Assembly: GCF_006094395.1 (NCBI RefSeq)
Contig: NZ_CP035291.1
Coordinates: 1,302,001-1,366,000, forward strand
Source of the DNA: Staphylococcus haemolyticus
GTDB taxonomy: Bacteria > Bacillota > Bacilli > Staphylococcales > Staphylococcaceae
DNA length: 64,000 nt
Direction of reading: 5' to 3'
Below are positions 1-11,622 of the stretch, piece by piece (the stretch's first letter is position 1; each line of letters begins with the position of its first letter). The notes below the pieces were generated by a model. The model was not told the DNA's origin, ran no database searches, and saw only the letters and a program-made list of their open reading frames with translations. The translations under genes and the position numbers were made by a program.

Positions 1-582
1 TTTATTTATAATAAATGGAAAGGTATGGGTACATTAAGTTCAGTTGATGTTATCAATCAATATTATGATTTACGTTTAGATATATTTAATAGTAGTTATG
101 CTACGTTATGTACAGAGGCAATTGAACGTTCTATGGATAATGATGACATTTCACCATTCCATTACAAACTTTTACACTTCGTACTTGAAAAGATCTCAAA
201 TGGTGATTCAGCTCAATTAATGTCAATTATAGTTCTTTTAAAATGTATGAATCGTTTTGGGTTTACAGCATTTTTTAATCACTCAGCTATTTCAAATAGC
301 TATGATCAATCAAAATTAGTTGCGTATAGTTTTGTATATGATGGAACTATTCTTGAATCAGAATTATATAAAGACCCACATGCCTTTCGAATATCTAACA
401 AAACGTTATACTTATTAGATGTTTTACAAAAATTACCCATTGATAAAATGAATCAATTTAACATTAGTCAAGAAATATTAGATGAAATGTCTGAATTAAT
501 ATTATTAATCTATAAAGAATATGCAGGCATGTACTTTAAAGGTCAAAAGCTAATTAACCAACTTAAACGTATAGAATATTAA
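1..582 (+). CDS. recO: DNA repair protein RecO, C-terminal part (5' end outside window)
   Basis: The reading frame is open from base 1, so this is the last 193 codons of a longer gene; the first visible ATG at 25 is internal. RecO is about 250 residues and works with RecF and RecR to load RecA on SSB-coated single-stranded DNA during recombinational repair. What remains is the helical C-terminal domain; the N-terminal OB fold is lost upstream. The assignment rests on recalled resemblance and on position next to a convergent glyS, which is the staphylococcal order (era-recO-glyS). A shared hairpin terminator follows at 606-637. Confidence 0.85.
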   Translation, partial: FIYNKWKGMGTLSSVDVINQYYDLRLDIFNSSYATLCTEAIERSMDNDDISPFHYKLLHFVLEKISNGDSAQLMSIIVLLKCMNRFGFTAFFNHSAISNSYDQSKLVAYSFVYDGTILESELYKDPHAFRISNKTLYLLDVLQKLPIDKMNQFNISQEILDEMSELILLIYKEYAGMYFKGQKLINQLKRIEY

Positions 583-605
583 TATACAACAATACTCACA
601 CTTAA

Positions 606-637
606 AACCCCACCACAAAGAAATTTGAGGTGGGGTT
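606..637. terminator. Bidirectional terminator between recO and glyS
   Basis: A 9-bp GC-rich stem, AACCCCACC (606-614) with GGTGGGGTT (629-637), sits between two convergent genes. On the minus strand the stem is followed by TTTT; on the plus strand the T-rich stretch is weaker and farther away. Confidence 0.75.
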
Positions 638-659
638 AGTACTAATTATTCATTTTTTA

Positions 660-2051
660 TTAGAATGCCACTTTTTCTGCTAAAAATGTTTCTAACTCTG
701 AAATAGGCATACGCACTTGTTCCATTGAATCACGGTCACGTACTGTAACTTGATTATCTTCTAATGAGTCAAAATCAAATGTAATACAATATGGTGTACC
801 AATTTCATCTTGTCTACGGTAACGTTTACCAATTGATTGAGACTCGTCAAAATCAATTGCAAATTTAGAACTTAATTGTTCGAAAATCTTAATAGCTTCT
901 TCAGATAATTTTTTACTTAATGGTAAAACAGCCGCTTTATAAGGTGCTAGAGCAGGGTGGAAATGCATCACTGTACGAGCATCTTTGCTTCCTTCAACAC
1001 CTTCTTCTTCATATGCATCACATAAGAATGCTAATGTAACACGATCAGCACCAAGAGATGGTTCAATACAGTATGGAACATACTTTTCGTTTGTTTCAGG
1101 GTCGTGATATTTAAAGTCTTCACCTGAATGTTCACTATGTTTTTTCAAGTCAAAGTCAGTACGGCTTGCGATACCCCATAATTCACCCCAACCAAATGGG
1201 AAGCGATATTCGATATCTGTCGTAGCATTAGAGTAATGAGATAACTCTTCTTCGTCATGGTCACGTAATCTCATGTTTTCTTCATTGATATTTAAATCTT
1301 TTAACCATTGACTAGCAAATGTTTTCCAATAATTTTGCCATTCAATTTCTTCACCAGGTTTACAGAAGAATTCCAATTCCATTTGTTCGAATTCTCTAGT
1401 TCTGAAGATGAAGTTTCCTGGTGTAATTTCATTACGGAATGACTTACCAATTTGGCCAATACCAAATGGTAATTTTTTACGCATAGAACGTTGCACGTTT
1501 TTGTAATTCACAAAAATACCTTGTGCTGTTTCTGGTCTTAAGAAGATTTCATTTGTAGAATCTTCTGTAACACCTTGGAATGTTTTAAACATAAGATTAA
1601 ATTGACGAATATCTGTCCAATTAGCAGTTCCACTTACCGGACACACAATACCTTCATCATCAATAATACGTTTCATTTCATCGAAACTCAAACCATCAGC
1701 GATAAAGTTTTCGTCGCCTTTTTCTTTTTGCATGTAATCTTCAATTAATTTATCTGCTCGATAACGAATCTTACTATCTTTATTGTCAATCATAGGATCA
1801 TTAAAGTTACCTAAGTGACCTGAAGCTTCCCAAGTTTTAGGATTCATTAAAATTGCAGCATCAATACCAACATTAAATGGTGATTGAGTTATGAACTTCT
1901 GCCACCATGCTTTTTTTACGTTATTTTTTAATTCAACACCTAATGGGCCATAATCCCATGTATTTGATAATCCACCATAAATATCACTACCAGGAAATAC
2001 AAATCCTCTGTGTTTCGCTAATGATACAATTGTTTCCATATCTTTAACCAT
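660..2051 (-). CDS. glyS: Glycyl-tRNA synthetase, single-chain class II type
   Basis: Charges tRNA-Gly in the cytoplasm. At 463 residues it is the homodimeric eukaryote/archaea-like type (also called GlyQS or glyRS1), not the alpha/beta heterotetramer of most bacteria. Class II motif 2 lies around [20 protein letters not shown] and motif 3 contains GADR (334-337), followed by a C-terminal anticodon-binding domain. The ATG at 2051 has AGGAGAG at 2056-2062 in front of it. The mRNA leader is a T-box (2075-2314), so expression should rise when tRNA-Gly is uncharged. Confidence 0.96.
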   Translation of the reverse strand: MVKDMETIVSLAKHRGFVFPGSDIYGGLSNTWDYGPLGVELKNNVKKAWWQKFITQSPFNVGIDAAILMNPKTWEASGHLGNFNDPMIDNKDSKIRYRADKLIEDYMQKEKGDENFIADGLSFDEMKRIIDDEGIVCPVSGTANWTDIRQFNLMFKTFQGVTEDSTNEIFLRPETAQGIFVNYKNVQRSMRKKLPFGIGQIGKSFRNEITPGNFIFRTREFEQMELEFFCKPGEEIEWQNYWKTFASQWLKDLNINEENMRLRDHDEEELSHYSNATTDIEYRFPFGWGELWGIASRTDFDLKKHSEHSGEDFKYHDPETNEKYVPYCIEPSLGADRVTLAFLCDAYEEEGVEGSKDARTVMHFHPALAPYKAAVLPLSKKLSEEAIKIFEQLSSKFAIDFDESQSIGKRYRRQDEIGTPYCITFDFDSLEDNQVTVRDRDSMEQVRMPISELETFLAEKVAF

Positions 2052-2074
2052 ATAATCTCTCCTTATTTAATACA

Positions 2075-2314
2075 TAAAAACGCCCCAAGACAATAAATAA
2101 ATGTATTAATTACATTTATCATTATCTTGGGACGAGTTAATTTATTATACTATATTGTTTTAATATAGTTGATACCTTAATAACCCGCGGTTCCACCCAA
2201 ATTAGTGTAGCCACTCTCTTTTATAAAGTTTTAATATTAGCCAAATTAAAATTGTTAAGCTTACACCATCCTTAACTCGCTTACTATTAGTTTAATAGAT
2301 TGATTATTTAATAG
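2075..2314 (-). promoter_or_regulatory. T-box riboswitch in the glyS leader
   Basis: On the minus strand the invariant T-box core GGGTGGAACCGCGGG is at 2184-2198. Downstream is an intrinsic terminator: a 10-bp GC-rich stem (2125-2134 with 2081-2090), extended by A/T pairs and followed by TTTTT (2076-2080). Upstream, GTTAAG and CTTAAC close a loop containing GATGGTG, as expected for the distal part of stem I. A GGC triplet (2240-2242 read on the minus strand) in a likely internal loop is a plausible glycine specifier. Core and terminator are seen directly; the specifier assignment is inferred. Confidence 0.93.
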
Positions 2315-2320
2315 CAAGAA

Positions 2321-2349
2321 ATTATATGTATTTGTAGCTACATTAATAA
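2321..2349 (-). promoter_or_regulatory. Probable glyS promoter
   Basis: Minus-strand TATAAT at 2321-2326 with a weak -35 (TTATTA, 2344-2349) at 17-bp spacing. It lies back to back with, and partly overlaps, the plus-strand ccpN promoter, and would start the T-box transcript near 2314. Confidence 0.55.
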
Positions 2350-2360
2350 ATAGGTATAAT
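2332..2360 (+). promoter_or_regulatory. Probable ccpN operon promoter
   Basis: TTGTAG (2332-2337), a 17-bp spacer, and TATAAT (2355-2360). Its elements interleave with those of the divergent glyS promoter, so the two may compete for polymerase. Confidence 0.65.
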
Positions 2361-2389
2361 AGACGTGAATAAAAAAGGGGTGAAGACCT

Positions 2390-3013
2390 ATAGAACTTAG
2401 TAAAAGACAAGAGCAAATCATTGAAATAGTCAAAAGCGGTGGACCAATCACTGGAGAACACATTGCCGAAAAATTAGATTTAACGCGTGCTACTCTAAGA
2501 CCTGACCTAGCAATTTTAACTATGTCCGGTTTTTTAGAAGCTAGACCTCGAGTTGGTTATTATTATTCAGGAAAATCTAAAAACAAATTAATGACCGATA
2601 AATTACGCCAATATGTTGTTAAAGACTATATGTCTCCACCAGTCATTGTAAAAGAAGATATGACTGTTTATGATGCAATTTGTACCATCTTTTTAGAAGA
2701 CGCAGGCACTTTATTCATTACAAATGAGCATAATGATTTTATAGGCGTTTGTTCAAGAAAGGATTTGTTACGAGCATCTATGATTGGAGAGGATATTCAT
2801 ACAATGCCTATCAGTGTAAACATGTCTAGAATGCCTAACTTAACTTATTTAGAAGAAGATGAACTTATTATATATGCTGCAGATCAAATGATAGAAAAAG
2901 AAATCGACTCAATACCCATTGTGAAAAATAAAGGTAATAATAAATATCAAGTCACTGGTAGAATTTCAAAAACAACAATTGCAAAATTATTTGTATCATT
3001 ATTTAAAGAATAG
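2390..3013 (+). CDS. ccpN: CcpN-family transcriptional repressor (HTH + two CBS domains), ATA start
   Basis: In Bacillus the CcpN family represses gluconeogenic genes on sugars. Residues 1 to about 60 form a winged HTH ([18 protein letters not shown]), followed by two CBS domains that bind nucleotides. The first ATG (2522) lies inside the HTH and would destroy it. The frame opens just after an in-frame TGA at 2381-2383, and the only codon matching the family N terminus ([10 protein letters not shown]) is ATA at 2390, six bases behind a strong GGGGTGA (2377-2383). I therefore start at ATA, giving 207 residues. It precedes the PPDK regulator by 11 bases, as in the Bacillus ccpN-yqfL pair. Confidence 0.88.
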   Translation: MELSKRQEQIIEIVKSGGPITGEHIAEKLDLTRATLRPDLAILTMSGFLEARPRVGYYYSGKSKNKLMTDKLRQYVVKDYMSPPVIVKEDMTVYDAICTIFLEDAGTLFITNEHNDFIGVCSRKDLLRASMIGEDIHTMPISVNMSRMPNLTYLEEDELIIYAADQMIEKEIDSIPIVKNKGNNKYQVTGRISKTTIAKLFVSLFKE

Positions 3014-3024
3014 GTGGTAGAACG

Positions 3025-3840
3025 ATGGAGAATATAAAGATAATCATCGCATCTGATTCAATTGGAGAAACTGCTGAATTAGTAGCAAGAGCATGTATTT
3101 CTCAATTCAATCCAAAGGAATGTAAACATGAATTTTTAAGGTATCCCTATATCGAGACAAAAGAGGACATTGATGAAGTTATTCAAGTAGCAAATGACAG
3201 AAATGCAATTATAGTTTATACGCTAGTTAAACCAGAAATGAAAACTTATATGGAAAGTAAGATAGGTACTAATAAGTTACGTTCTATTGATATTATGGGA
3301 CCATTAATGGGCTATTTGAAAGATGCTTTTGAAGAGAATCCATATAATCAACCTGGTAGAGTCCATCGTTTAGATGACGCATATTTTAAGAAAATTGATG
3401 CAATTGAATTTGCGGTAAAATATGATGATGGAAAAGACCCTAAAGGATTACCTAAAGCGGATATAGTATTAATTGGTGTTTCAAGAACATCTAAAACTCC
3501 TTTATCTCAATATTTAGCCCATAAAAGTTATAAAGTAATGAACGTTCCAATTGTACCTGAAGTAACGCCACCGGACATGTTATTTGACATTGACTCATCA
3601 AAATGCATCGCTTTAAGAATTAGTGAAGAAAAATTAAATCGTATTAGAAAACAACGTTTGAAACAACTTGGATTAGGTGATTCAGCAAGATACGCTAATG
3701 AAATACGTATTAAAGAAGAGATTAAATACTTCGAAGATATCGTAGACAGAATTGGATGTGCAGTCATTGATGTATCAGATAAAGCAATTGAAGAAACAGC
3801 TAATGATGTTATTAACATAATCGAAAGCCAATCAAAATAG
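3025..3840 (+). CDS. ppsR: Pyruvate phosphate dikinase regulatory protein (DUF299 kinase/pyrophosphorylase)
   Basis: A bifunctional enzyme that inactivates PPDK by ADP-dependent threonine phosphorylation and reactivates it by Pi-dependent dephosphorylation. The family P-loop GVSRTSKT is at 151-158; 271 residues is the normal length. It is translated from an ATG with AGGTGG in front, and is linked to the CBS regulator CcpN. In Bacillus this neighbour (YqfL) modulates CcpN output, so a shared role in the glycolysis/gluconeogenesis switch is likely. Confidence 0.92.
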   Translation: MENIKIIIASDSIGETAELVARACISQFNPKECKHEFLRYPYIETKEDIDEVIQVANDRNAIIVYTLVKPEMKTYMESKIGTNKLRSIDIMGPLMGYLKDAFEENPYNQPGRVHRLDDAYFKKIDAIEFAVKYDDGKDPKGLPKADIVLIGVSRTSKTPLSQYLAHKSYKVMNVPIVPEVTPPDMLFDIDSSKCIALRISEEKLNRIRKQRLKQLGLGDSARYANEIRIKEEIKYFEDIVDRIGCAVIDVSDKAIEETANDVINIIESQSK

Positions 3841-3899
3841 TTTTAATTTATCTTTAAACAAAGTATAATATTATGACTACAATTTATAGGTGATATATA

Positions 3900-5705
3900 T
3901 TGCGTATTGAACAATCAGTAATTAATGAAATTAAAGATAAGACCGATATTTTGGATTTAGTAAGTGAATATGTAAAATTAGAAAAGAGAGGACGCAATTA
4001 CATTGGTTTGTGTCCTTTTCATGATGAGAAGACTCCTTCGTTTACTGTATCTGAAGATAAACAAATTTGTCACTGCTTTGGTTGTAAAAAAGGTGGTAAT
4101 GTCTTTCAATTTACTCAAGAGATAAAAGATTTATCATTTGTAGAGGCTGTAAAAGAGTTAGGAGAAAGAATTAACATTTCAGTTGATATTGGTAATAGTA
4201 GTGACTATACAAGTCAAATAGCATCGAATGATTTAACAATGATTGAGATGCATGAATTAATGCATGAATACTATCAATATGCTTTGCTTAAGACAGTAGA
4301 AGGTGAAGAGGCATTAAATTATCTAACAAAACGTGGTTTTACTGAAGAGCTTATTAAATCACGTGGTATTGGTTATGCTCCTAATCATACTCACTTTTGT
4401 CATGACTTTTTACAACAAAAAGGTTATGATATAGAACTCGCGTACGAAGCTGGTCTTTTATCGCGAAATGAAGAAAATTTCAGCTATTTTGATAGATTTA
4501 GAGATCGCATTATGTTCCCTTTAAATAATGCTCAGGGTCGTATTGTGGGCTATTCAGGTAGAACATACAATAATCAAGAACCTAAATACTTAAACAGCCC
4601 GGAAACACCCATATTTCAAAAGAGAAGATTATTATATAATCTTGATAATGCTAGAAAACATATACGAAAAAATGATGAAGCCATATTATTAGAAGGATTT
4701 ATGGATGTAATTAAATCCGATTCATCAGGACTAAAACCAGTCATTGCAAGTATGGGAACAGCTATATCAGATGAACACATTACTGTTCTTAAAAAATTAA
4801 CATCTCATATTACTCTAATGTTTGATGGTGATTTCGCTGGTCAAGAAGCAACAATTAAAACTGGGCAACACCTTCTACAACAAGGATTCAATGTTTTTGT
4901 TGTTCAATTACCTAAAGATATGGATCCAGATGAGTATATAACAAAATATGGTAATGAAAAATTTCTTGAATATGTAAATAATGAAAAGAAATCATTTATC
5001 ATTTATAAAGTAAATAAACACAAAGATGAAATTGCTAATAATGACTTAGCTTATGAACGCTATCTTAAAGAAGTTACCCAAGATATTGCATTAATGAATT
5101 CTCAAATTTTGCAGAATAAGATAATCAAAGATGTAGCACATTTATTTAATGTGGATTCTAATACTCTAAATAGCAATGTATTGAATCAACAACAATATAT
5201 TCCTAGCGAGCCTTATATTAATGATTATCAATCATATGATATTGAAATACAAAATAACTCAAATAATTTATTTAGTCATTTATCAAAACATGAAAGTGCT
5301 GAAAGAGCCTTACTTAAACATTTTATGAATGATAAAGACTTATTCTTAAATTATCATAAGCAACTTGAAAGTGATGACTTTGATAATCAATTTTTCAAAC
5401 GTATATATAGTGTTTTAGAAGATTTTTACGCTGAAAATGACAGCTATACAATTAGCGATATGATACTTTACACAGATAATGATAATTTGAGAGATGCAAT
5501 TATCGCTTTGGATAATTATGATATAAATCAAGAACCTTATGATAGTGAAATAGAAGATTACATGAATGTCATCAATGAATCAAAGTATGGAGATACACTT
5601 GAAGAATTAAATCATAAATTACGTGAAGCGTCACGGATAGGCGACGTAGAATTGCAAAAATATTATTTGGAACAAATCGTTAATAAAAATAAAGCTCGTA
5701 TGTAA
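3900..5705 (+). CDS. dnaG: DNA primase
   Basis: Synthesises RNA primers at the replication fork in contact with the replicative helicase. The N-terminal CHC2 zinc finger uses C38, H41, C59 and C62. The Toprim core has EGFMD (265-269) and DGDFAG (309-314); the last ~150 residues form the helicase-interaction domain. The start is TTG at 3900, six bases after AGGTGA. It heads the classic macromolecular synthesis pair dnaG-rpoD, but is separated from rpoD by 300 bases and a hairpin. Confidence 0.97.
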   Translation: MRIEQSVINEIKDKTDILDLVSEYVKLEKRGRNYIGLCPFHDEKTPSFTVSEDKQICHCFGCKKGGNVFQFTQEIKDLSFVEAVKELGERINISVDIGNSSDYTSQIASNDLTMIEMHELMHEYYQYALLKTVEGEEALNYLTKRGFTEELIKSRGIGYAPNHTHFCHDFLQQKGYDIELAYEAGLLSRNEENFSYFDRFRDRIMFPLNNAQGRIVGYSGRTYNNQEPKYLNSPETPIFQKRRLLYNLDNARKHIRKNDEAILLEGFMDVIKSDSSGLKPVIASMGTAISDEHITVLKKLTSHITLMFDGDFAGQEATIKTGQHLLQQGFNVFVVQLPKDMDPDEYITKYGNEKFLEYVNNEKKSFIIYKVNKHKDEIANNDLAYERYLKEVTQDIALMNSQILQNKIIKDVAHLFNVDSNTLNSNVLNQQQYIPSEPYINDYQSYDIEIQNNSNNLFSHLSKHESAERALLKHFMNDKDLFLNYHKQLESDDFDNQFFKRIYSVLEDFYAENDSYTISDMILYTDNDNLRDAIIALDNYDINQEPYDSEIEDYMNVINESKYGDTLEELNHKLREASRIGDVELQKYYLEQIVNKNKARM

Positions 5706-5770
5706 CTATTACTATAAAACTGCTATGAAAATGCATACTTTAATAAATCATATAAATAGTATTTCTATTT

Positions 5771-5797
5771 AATAACCATTATTGTATAATGGTTATT
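5771..5797 (+). terminator. Hairpin after dnaG
   Basis: A perfect 12-bp A/T-rich stem (AATAACCATTAT, loop TGT, ATAATGGTTATT) is followed after four bases by GTTTTT. It probably attenuates or ends dnaG transcripts. The rest of the 5706-6005 gap is A+T-rich; I see a TATAAT at 5954-5959, the likely -10 of rpoD, with only a poor -35. Confidence 0.6.
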
Positions 5798-5975
5798 ATG
5801 CGTTTTTAACGGGTAGATATGGAACATAAGTAATATTTAATTAATGTGATGTCGTTTAAATATAATTGATATTAAACATTCAAATATTGAATATGAAATG
5901 TTACCATTATTATGAATTTTTATTAATACTTTTCTTATTATATTGAAATATTATATAATTAAATATCTTGTTTGA

Positions 5976-7112
<1,137 letters not shown>

Positions 7113-7246
7113 TAAATAAAATAATTCGAGTTTAAATTGATTTATTTTTCATTACACATTATAGATTGAACACTTATATACGAGTCGAATTAGTAATGAT
7201 TACACTTTGTTATAGGTGTTACTATAATGTGCTTTAGAAAAATGCT

Positions 7247-7282
7247 AGACTGAGACACTTAACTTTGTCCCAGTCTCTTTTT
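7247..7282 (+). terminator. Terminator after sigA
   Basis: AGACTGAGACA (7247-7257) pairs with TGTCCCAGTCT (one mismatch) and is followed by CTTTTTAT. It lies 18 bases before the trmK start. Confidence 0.75.
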
Positions 7283-7300
7283 ATAGTAAAGGAGATATCT

Positions 7301-7990
7301 ATGATAACTTTAAACCAAAGATTAACTACTGTGTGCAACTATCTTGTTCCGGGAAACTTAGCTGACATTGGTTCAGACCATGCCTATCTTCCTATCTATG
7401 CGATTCAACATGGTCTAATTACACATGCTATTGCAGGTGAAGTCATAAAAGGGCCTTTTGAAGCAGCGAAAAAGAATGTGTCAGATAATCAGCTCAATAA
7501 TGTTATCGATGTTCGATTAGGGGACGGATTAAGTGTACTTCGTCAGAATGAATCTATTCAAAATATAACAATTTGTGGCATGGGTGGTCCGCTTATAGCA
7601 AGAATATTGAATGAAGGACGCATTCACTTAGCAAATGGTCCTAGATTAATCTTACAAAGTAATATTCAAACTGAAGTATTAAGATACACGCTCATGACAC
7701 TGAATTACCAAATCATAGAAGAAGTCATTTTAGAAGAGAAAGGACATATCTATGAAATTGTGGTTGCAGCGCATATGGGTCATCAGGATCATTTAGACAA
7801 AAAAGAATTAAAATTTGGACCGAAATTATTACAAAATAAAAATGAAATATTTTATAAAAAATGGCGTCATGAATTAGAAGCTTTAAATCACATTCGTAAT
7901 CAATTGAATTCAGAGTTACATCATGAGAGACTTAAAGAGATAGATAATGATATATCATTAATAACAGAGGTGTTAAATAATGAAAATTAA
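7301..7990 (+). CDS. trmK: tRNA (adenine-22 N1)-methyltransferase TrmK
   Basis: Methylates A22 in the D-arm of tRNAs. The SAM-binding motif I is DIGSDHAYLP (22-31), followed by a Rossmann-like fold and a C-terminal coiled-coil-like helix. The ATG at 7301 follows AAGGAGAT; a longer frame from 7265 runs back through the sigA terminator and is rejected. The 229-residue product fits the family. It overlaps the Nif3-like gene by 11 bases, a conserved pairing (yqfN-yqfO in Bacillus). Confidence 0.93.
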   Translation: MITLNQRLTTVCNYLVPGNLADIGSDHAYLPIYAIQHGLITHAIAGEVIKGPFEAAKKNVSDNQLNNVIDVRLGDGLSVLRQNESIQNITICGMGGPLIARILNEGRIHLANGPRLILQSNIQTEVLRYTLMTLNYQIIEEVILEEKGHIYEIVVAAHMGHQDHLDKKELKFGPKLLQNKNEIFYKKWRHELEALNHIRNQLNSELHHERLKEIDNDISLITEVLNNEN

Positions 7991-9080
7991 ACAATTAATG
8001 TCTATTATCGATACACATGTGCCATTAGAGACAGCTGAGAATTGGGACAATGTTGGATTACTTATAGGTAATCATGAATCTGAAATCAATGGTATATTAA
8101 CGACTTTGGATTGTACAGATGTGATTGTTAACCAAGCTATCGACAAAGGCTATAATACGATTATTGCTCACCATCCTTTGATTTTTAAAGGGGTAAAATC
8201 AATCATTGATGATGGCTATGGTCAATTAATTAAAAAAATAATTCGTCACAATATCAACCTTATTGCGTTGCACACAAATCTAGACAATTACGTTTACGGT
8301 GTTAACCAAATGTTGGCTAATAAATTAAAATTGCAAGATATACAATTTTTAAATCAAGAGAATGAAACGTATTATAAAGTTCAAACATATATACCTAAGG
8401 ATAATGTAGAAAACTTTAAAGATAGTCTTGATAAACATGGACTTGCCAAAGAAGGTAATTACGAGTATTGTTTTTATGAAACTGAAGGTAAAGGCCAATT
8501 TAAACCTGTAGGAAATGCTAATCCACATCTAGGTCAGCTGAATAACATAGAATATGTAAATGAAGTTAAAATTGAATTCATGATTAAAGCTAGCCAATAT
8601 GCATTAGCTGAAAAAGCAATTATAGACAATCATCCTTATGAAACTCCTGTCTATGATTTTATTAAAATGACTAAAACTGCAAATTATGGTCTTGGCAAAA
8701 TTGGCACTTTAGAAGATGCGATGTCATTAACAGACTTTGTAAAATTTGTGAAACATGAACTTGATATCCCAAGTGTTCGATATACAGGCGATGCTAATAA
8801 ACATATCCAAAAAGTAGCTATCATCGGTGGTGCGGGAATTGGTTATGAGGCACTTGCATTTAACAAAGGTGCAGACATCTTTATAACTGGAGATGTTAAA
8901 CACCACGATGCATTAGATGCACAAACGTATGGTATGACCATTTTAGATATCAATCATTACAGTGAGTATGTGATGAGAGAGGGACTTAAAGAATTATTAG
9001 AACAATGGCTATATGATGAAAGTATAGATTTTCCAATTGATGCTTCTAATATCAATACCGATCCATTCAACTACATGTAA
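7980..9080 (+). CDS. Nif3-like dinuclear metal hydrolase (GTP cyclohydrolase 1 type 2 homologue)
   Basis: A member of the YqfO/Nif3 family, hexameric proteins with a two-metal centre. His residues H64 and H65 in IIAHHPLIFKG and a C-terminal DVKHHDALDA supply metal ligands. A PII-like insertion of about 100 residues separates the two halves, explaining the 366-residue length. The biochemical role is unsettled; the cyclohydrolase name rests on one homologue. It is translationally coupled to trmK. Confidence 0.88.
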   Translation: MKIKQLMSIIDTHVPLETAENWDNVGLLIGNHESEINGILTTLDCTDVIVNQAIDKGYNTIIAHHPLIFKGVKSIIDDGYGQLIKKIIRHNINLIALHTNLDNYVYGVNQMLANKLKLQDIQFLNQENETYYKVQTYIPKDNVENFKDSLDKHGLAKEGNYEYCFYETEGKGQFKPVGNANPHLGQLNNIEYVNEVKIEFMIKASQYALAEKAIIDNHPYETPVYDFIKMTKTANYGLGKIGTLEDAMSLTDFVKFVKHELDIPSVRYTGDANKHIQKVAIIGGAGIGYEALAFNKGADIFITGDVKHHDALDAQTYGMTILDINHYSEYVMREGLKELLEQWLYDESIDFPIDASNINTDPFNYM

Positions 9081-9127
9081 ATTGAATTAAAACAACTTCA
9101 ACTGAATATTTTAAGGAGGCCAAATCG

Positions 9128-10474
9128 ATGGCAACTCACCCATTTGAATTATTTAATTTAGACTCAAAACTTATAGAAGCAATTAAAGACTTAAAATTTG
9201 ATAAACCAACTGAAATACAAAATAGAATAATTCCAAGAATTAAAAAAGGCGTAAATTTAATAGGTCAATCTCAAACAGGTACAGGGAAATCGCATGCATT
9301 TTTATTACCGTTAATAGATAAAATAGACGTTGAAAATAAAGAACCTCAATCTATCGTGGTGGCACCTACAAGAGAATTAGCACAACAGTTATATCAGGCA
9401 GCAAATCATCTAGCTACTTTTAAACAGGGCATTAAAGTTAGTTTGTTTATTGGTGGTACAGATATTGAGAAAGATAGACAGCGTACAAGTAATAAACCGC
9501 AATTAGTAATAGGAACACCGACTAGAATTAATGATCTAGCTCAAAGTGGGCATCTACATGCGCATTTGGCATCTTATCTTATAGTGGATGAAGCTGATTT
9601 AATGATTGATTTAGGATTAATTGAAGATGTAGATTTAATTGCTTCACGCTTAGATGAAAATTCACATATAGCTGTCTTCAGTGCTACAATTCCTAAATCA
9701 TTACAACCATTTTTAAATAAATATCTAAGCAATCCGGAATATGTAGAAGTGGATTCCAAGTCTCAAAATAAAAAAAATATTGAATTCTATTTAATTCCAA
9801 CTAAAGGAACTGAAAAAGTAGATAAAACACTTCAATTAATCGATATTTTAAATCCATACCTATGTATCGTTTTCTGTAATAGTAGAGATAATGCGGATGA
9901 GCTGGCAAATTCACTCAATGCTGCTGGAATTAAAGTTGGCATGATACACGGAGGTTTAACACCAAGAGAGCGTAAGCAACAAATGAAACGTATACGCAAT
10001 TTAGAGTTTCAATTTGTAATCGCAAGTGATCTAGCTTCTCGAGGTATAGACATTGAAGGCGTTAGTCATGTTATTAATTTTGACGTACCTAAAGATATTG
10101 ACTTCTTTACACACCGTGTGGGCAGAACAGGTAGAGGTAATTATAAAGGTGTGGCAATAACACTCTATAGTCCGGATGAAGAACATTTAATCACACTAAT
10201 TGAAGATAAAGGCTACCATTTTGAAAATGTTGATGTTAAAAATAATGAATTAACACCAATTAAAGCACATAATACTCGACGTAAGCGTGTAAGAAAAGAC
10301 GATCACTTAACGAACGAAGTGAAGCATAAAGTGCGAAGTAAGACTAAAAATAAAGTCAAACCAGGTTATAAAAAGAAATTCAAACAAGAAGTCGAAAGAA
10401 TGAAGAGACAAGAAAGAAAACAATTTAGTAAAAGACAAAATAGACAACAACGAAAAAATAATAAAAAGGGTTAG
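9128..10474 (+). CDS. cshB: DEAD-box RNA helicase CshB
   Basis: Unwinds RNA duplexes, with roles in cold adaptation and RNA turnover. A Q-motif is near 24-31, Walker A QTGTGKS is at 49-55, and PTRELAQQ, DEAD, SATIP and HRVGRTGR follow in order. From about residue 375 the tail is strongly basic (Lys/Arg/Gln-rich), typical of RNA-binding extensions. It starts at ATG 9128 with AAGGAGG in front and abuts nfo. Confidence 0.94.
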   Translation: MATHPFELFNLDSKLIEAIKDLKFDKPTEIQNRIIPRIKKGVNLIGQSQTGTGKSHAFLLPLIDKIDVENKEPQSIVVAPTRELAQQLYQAANHLATFKQGIKVSLFIGGTDIEKDRQRTSNKPQLVIGTPTRINDLAQSGHLHAHLASYLIVDEADLMIDLGLIEDVDLIASRLDENSHIAVFSATIPKSLQPFLNKYLSNPEYVEVDSKSQNKKNIEFYLIPTKGTEKVDKTLQLIDILNPYLCIVFCNSRDNADELANSLNAAGIKVGMIHGGLTPRERKQQMKRIRNLEFQFVIASDLASRGIDIEGVSHVINFDVPKDIDFFTHRVGRTGRGNYKGVAITLYSPDEEHLITLIEDKGYHFENVDVKNNELTPIKAHNTRRKRVRKDDHLTNEVKHKVRSKTKNKVKPGYKKKFKQEVERMKRQERKQFSKRQNRQQRKNNKKG

Positions 10475-11374
<900 letters not shown>

Positions 11375-11496
11375 TTACTATTAATTGGAAGCTGAATCAA
11401 CTATTAATATTTAGGGCTATGATGAAATAAAGCAATAGCTGTATAACCTTAAGAAGCGTTAGACCTTAACTTTTCACAGACTTAATAATTTTCACA

Positions 11497-11545
11497 GGAG
11501 TGATACATTGAATTTTACAATAATTCTGTATCGCTCCATTTTATT
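11497..11545 (+). terminator. Terminator after nfo
   Basis: GGAGTGATACA (11497-11507) pairs with TGTATCGCTCC (11527-11537, one G-U pair) and is followed by ATTTTATT. It separates the cshB-nfo unit from the zinc operon promoter. Confidence 0.75.
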
Positions 11546-11556
11546 ATCTTTCAAAT

Positions 11557-11579
11557 CAAGTCGTAAACATTACTATTTA
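11557..11579 (+). promoter_or_regulatory. Zur box upstream of zurA
   Basis: A 23-base interrupted palindrome centred on C11568. It matches the staphylococcal Zur consensus as I recall it (TAAATCGTAATnATTACGATTTA) at about 18 of 22 specified bases. It touches the -35 element at 11576-11581, so zinc-loaded Zur would block the operon that encodes it. The sequence is seen directly; binding is inferred from location and operon content. Confidence 0.75.
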
Positions 11580-11604
11580 CAACTTCCAAACTTAATTGTA
11601 TAGT
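11576..11604 (+). promoter_or_regulatory. Promoter of the zurA-zurM-zur operon
   Basis: TTTACA (11576-11581), a 17-bp spacer, and TATAGT (11599-11604). The ATG follows 18 bases later with GAGGTG in between. The -35 overlaps the Zur box. Confidence 0.7.
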
Positions 11605-11622
11605 ATTAAACGAGGTGAAATA

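Noticed and set aside
2261..2461. Minus-strand ORF across the glyS leader
   Set aside because: It overlaps the T-box, both promoters and the start of ccpN; no ribosome-binding site and no family resemblance.
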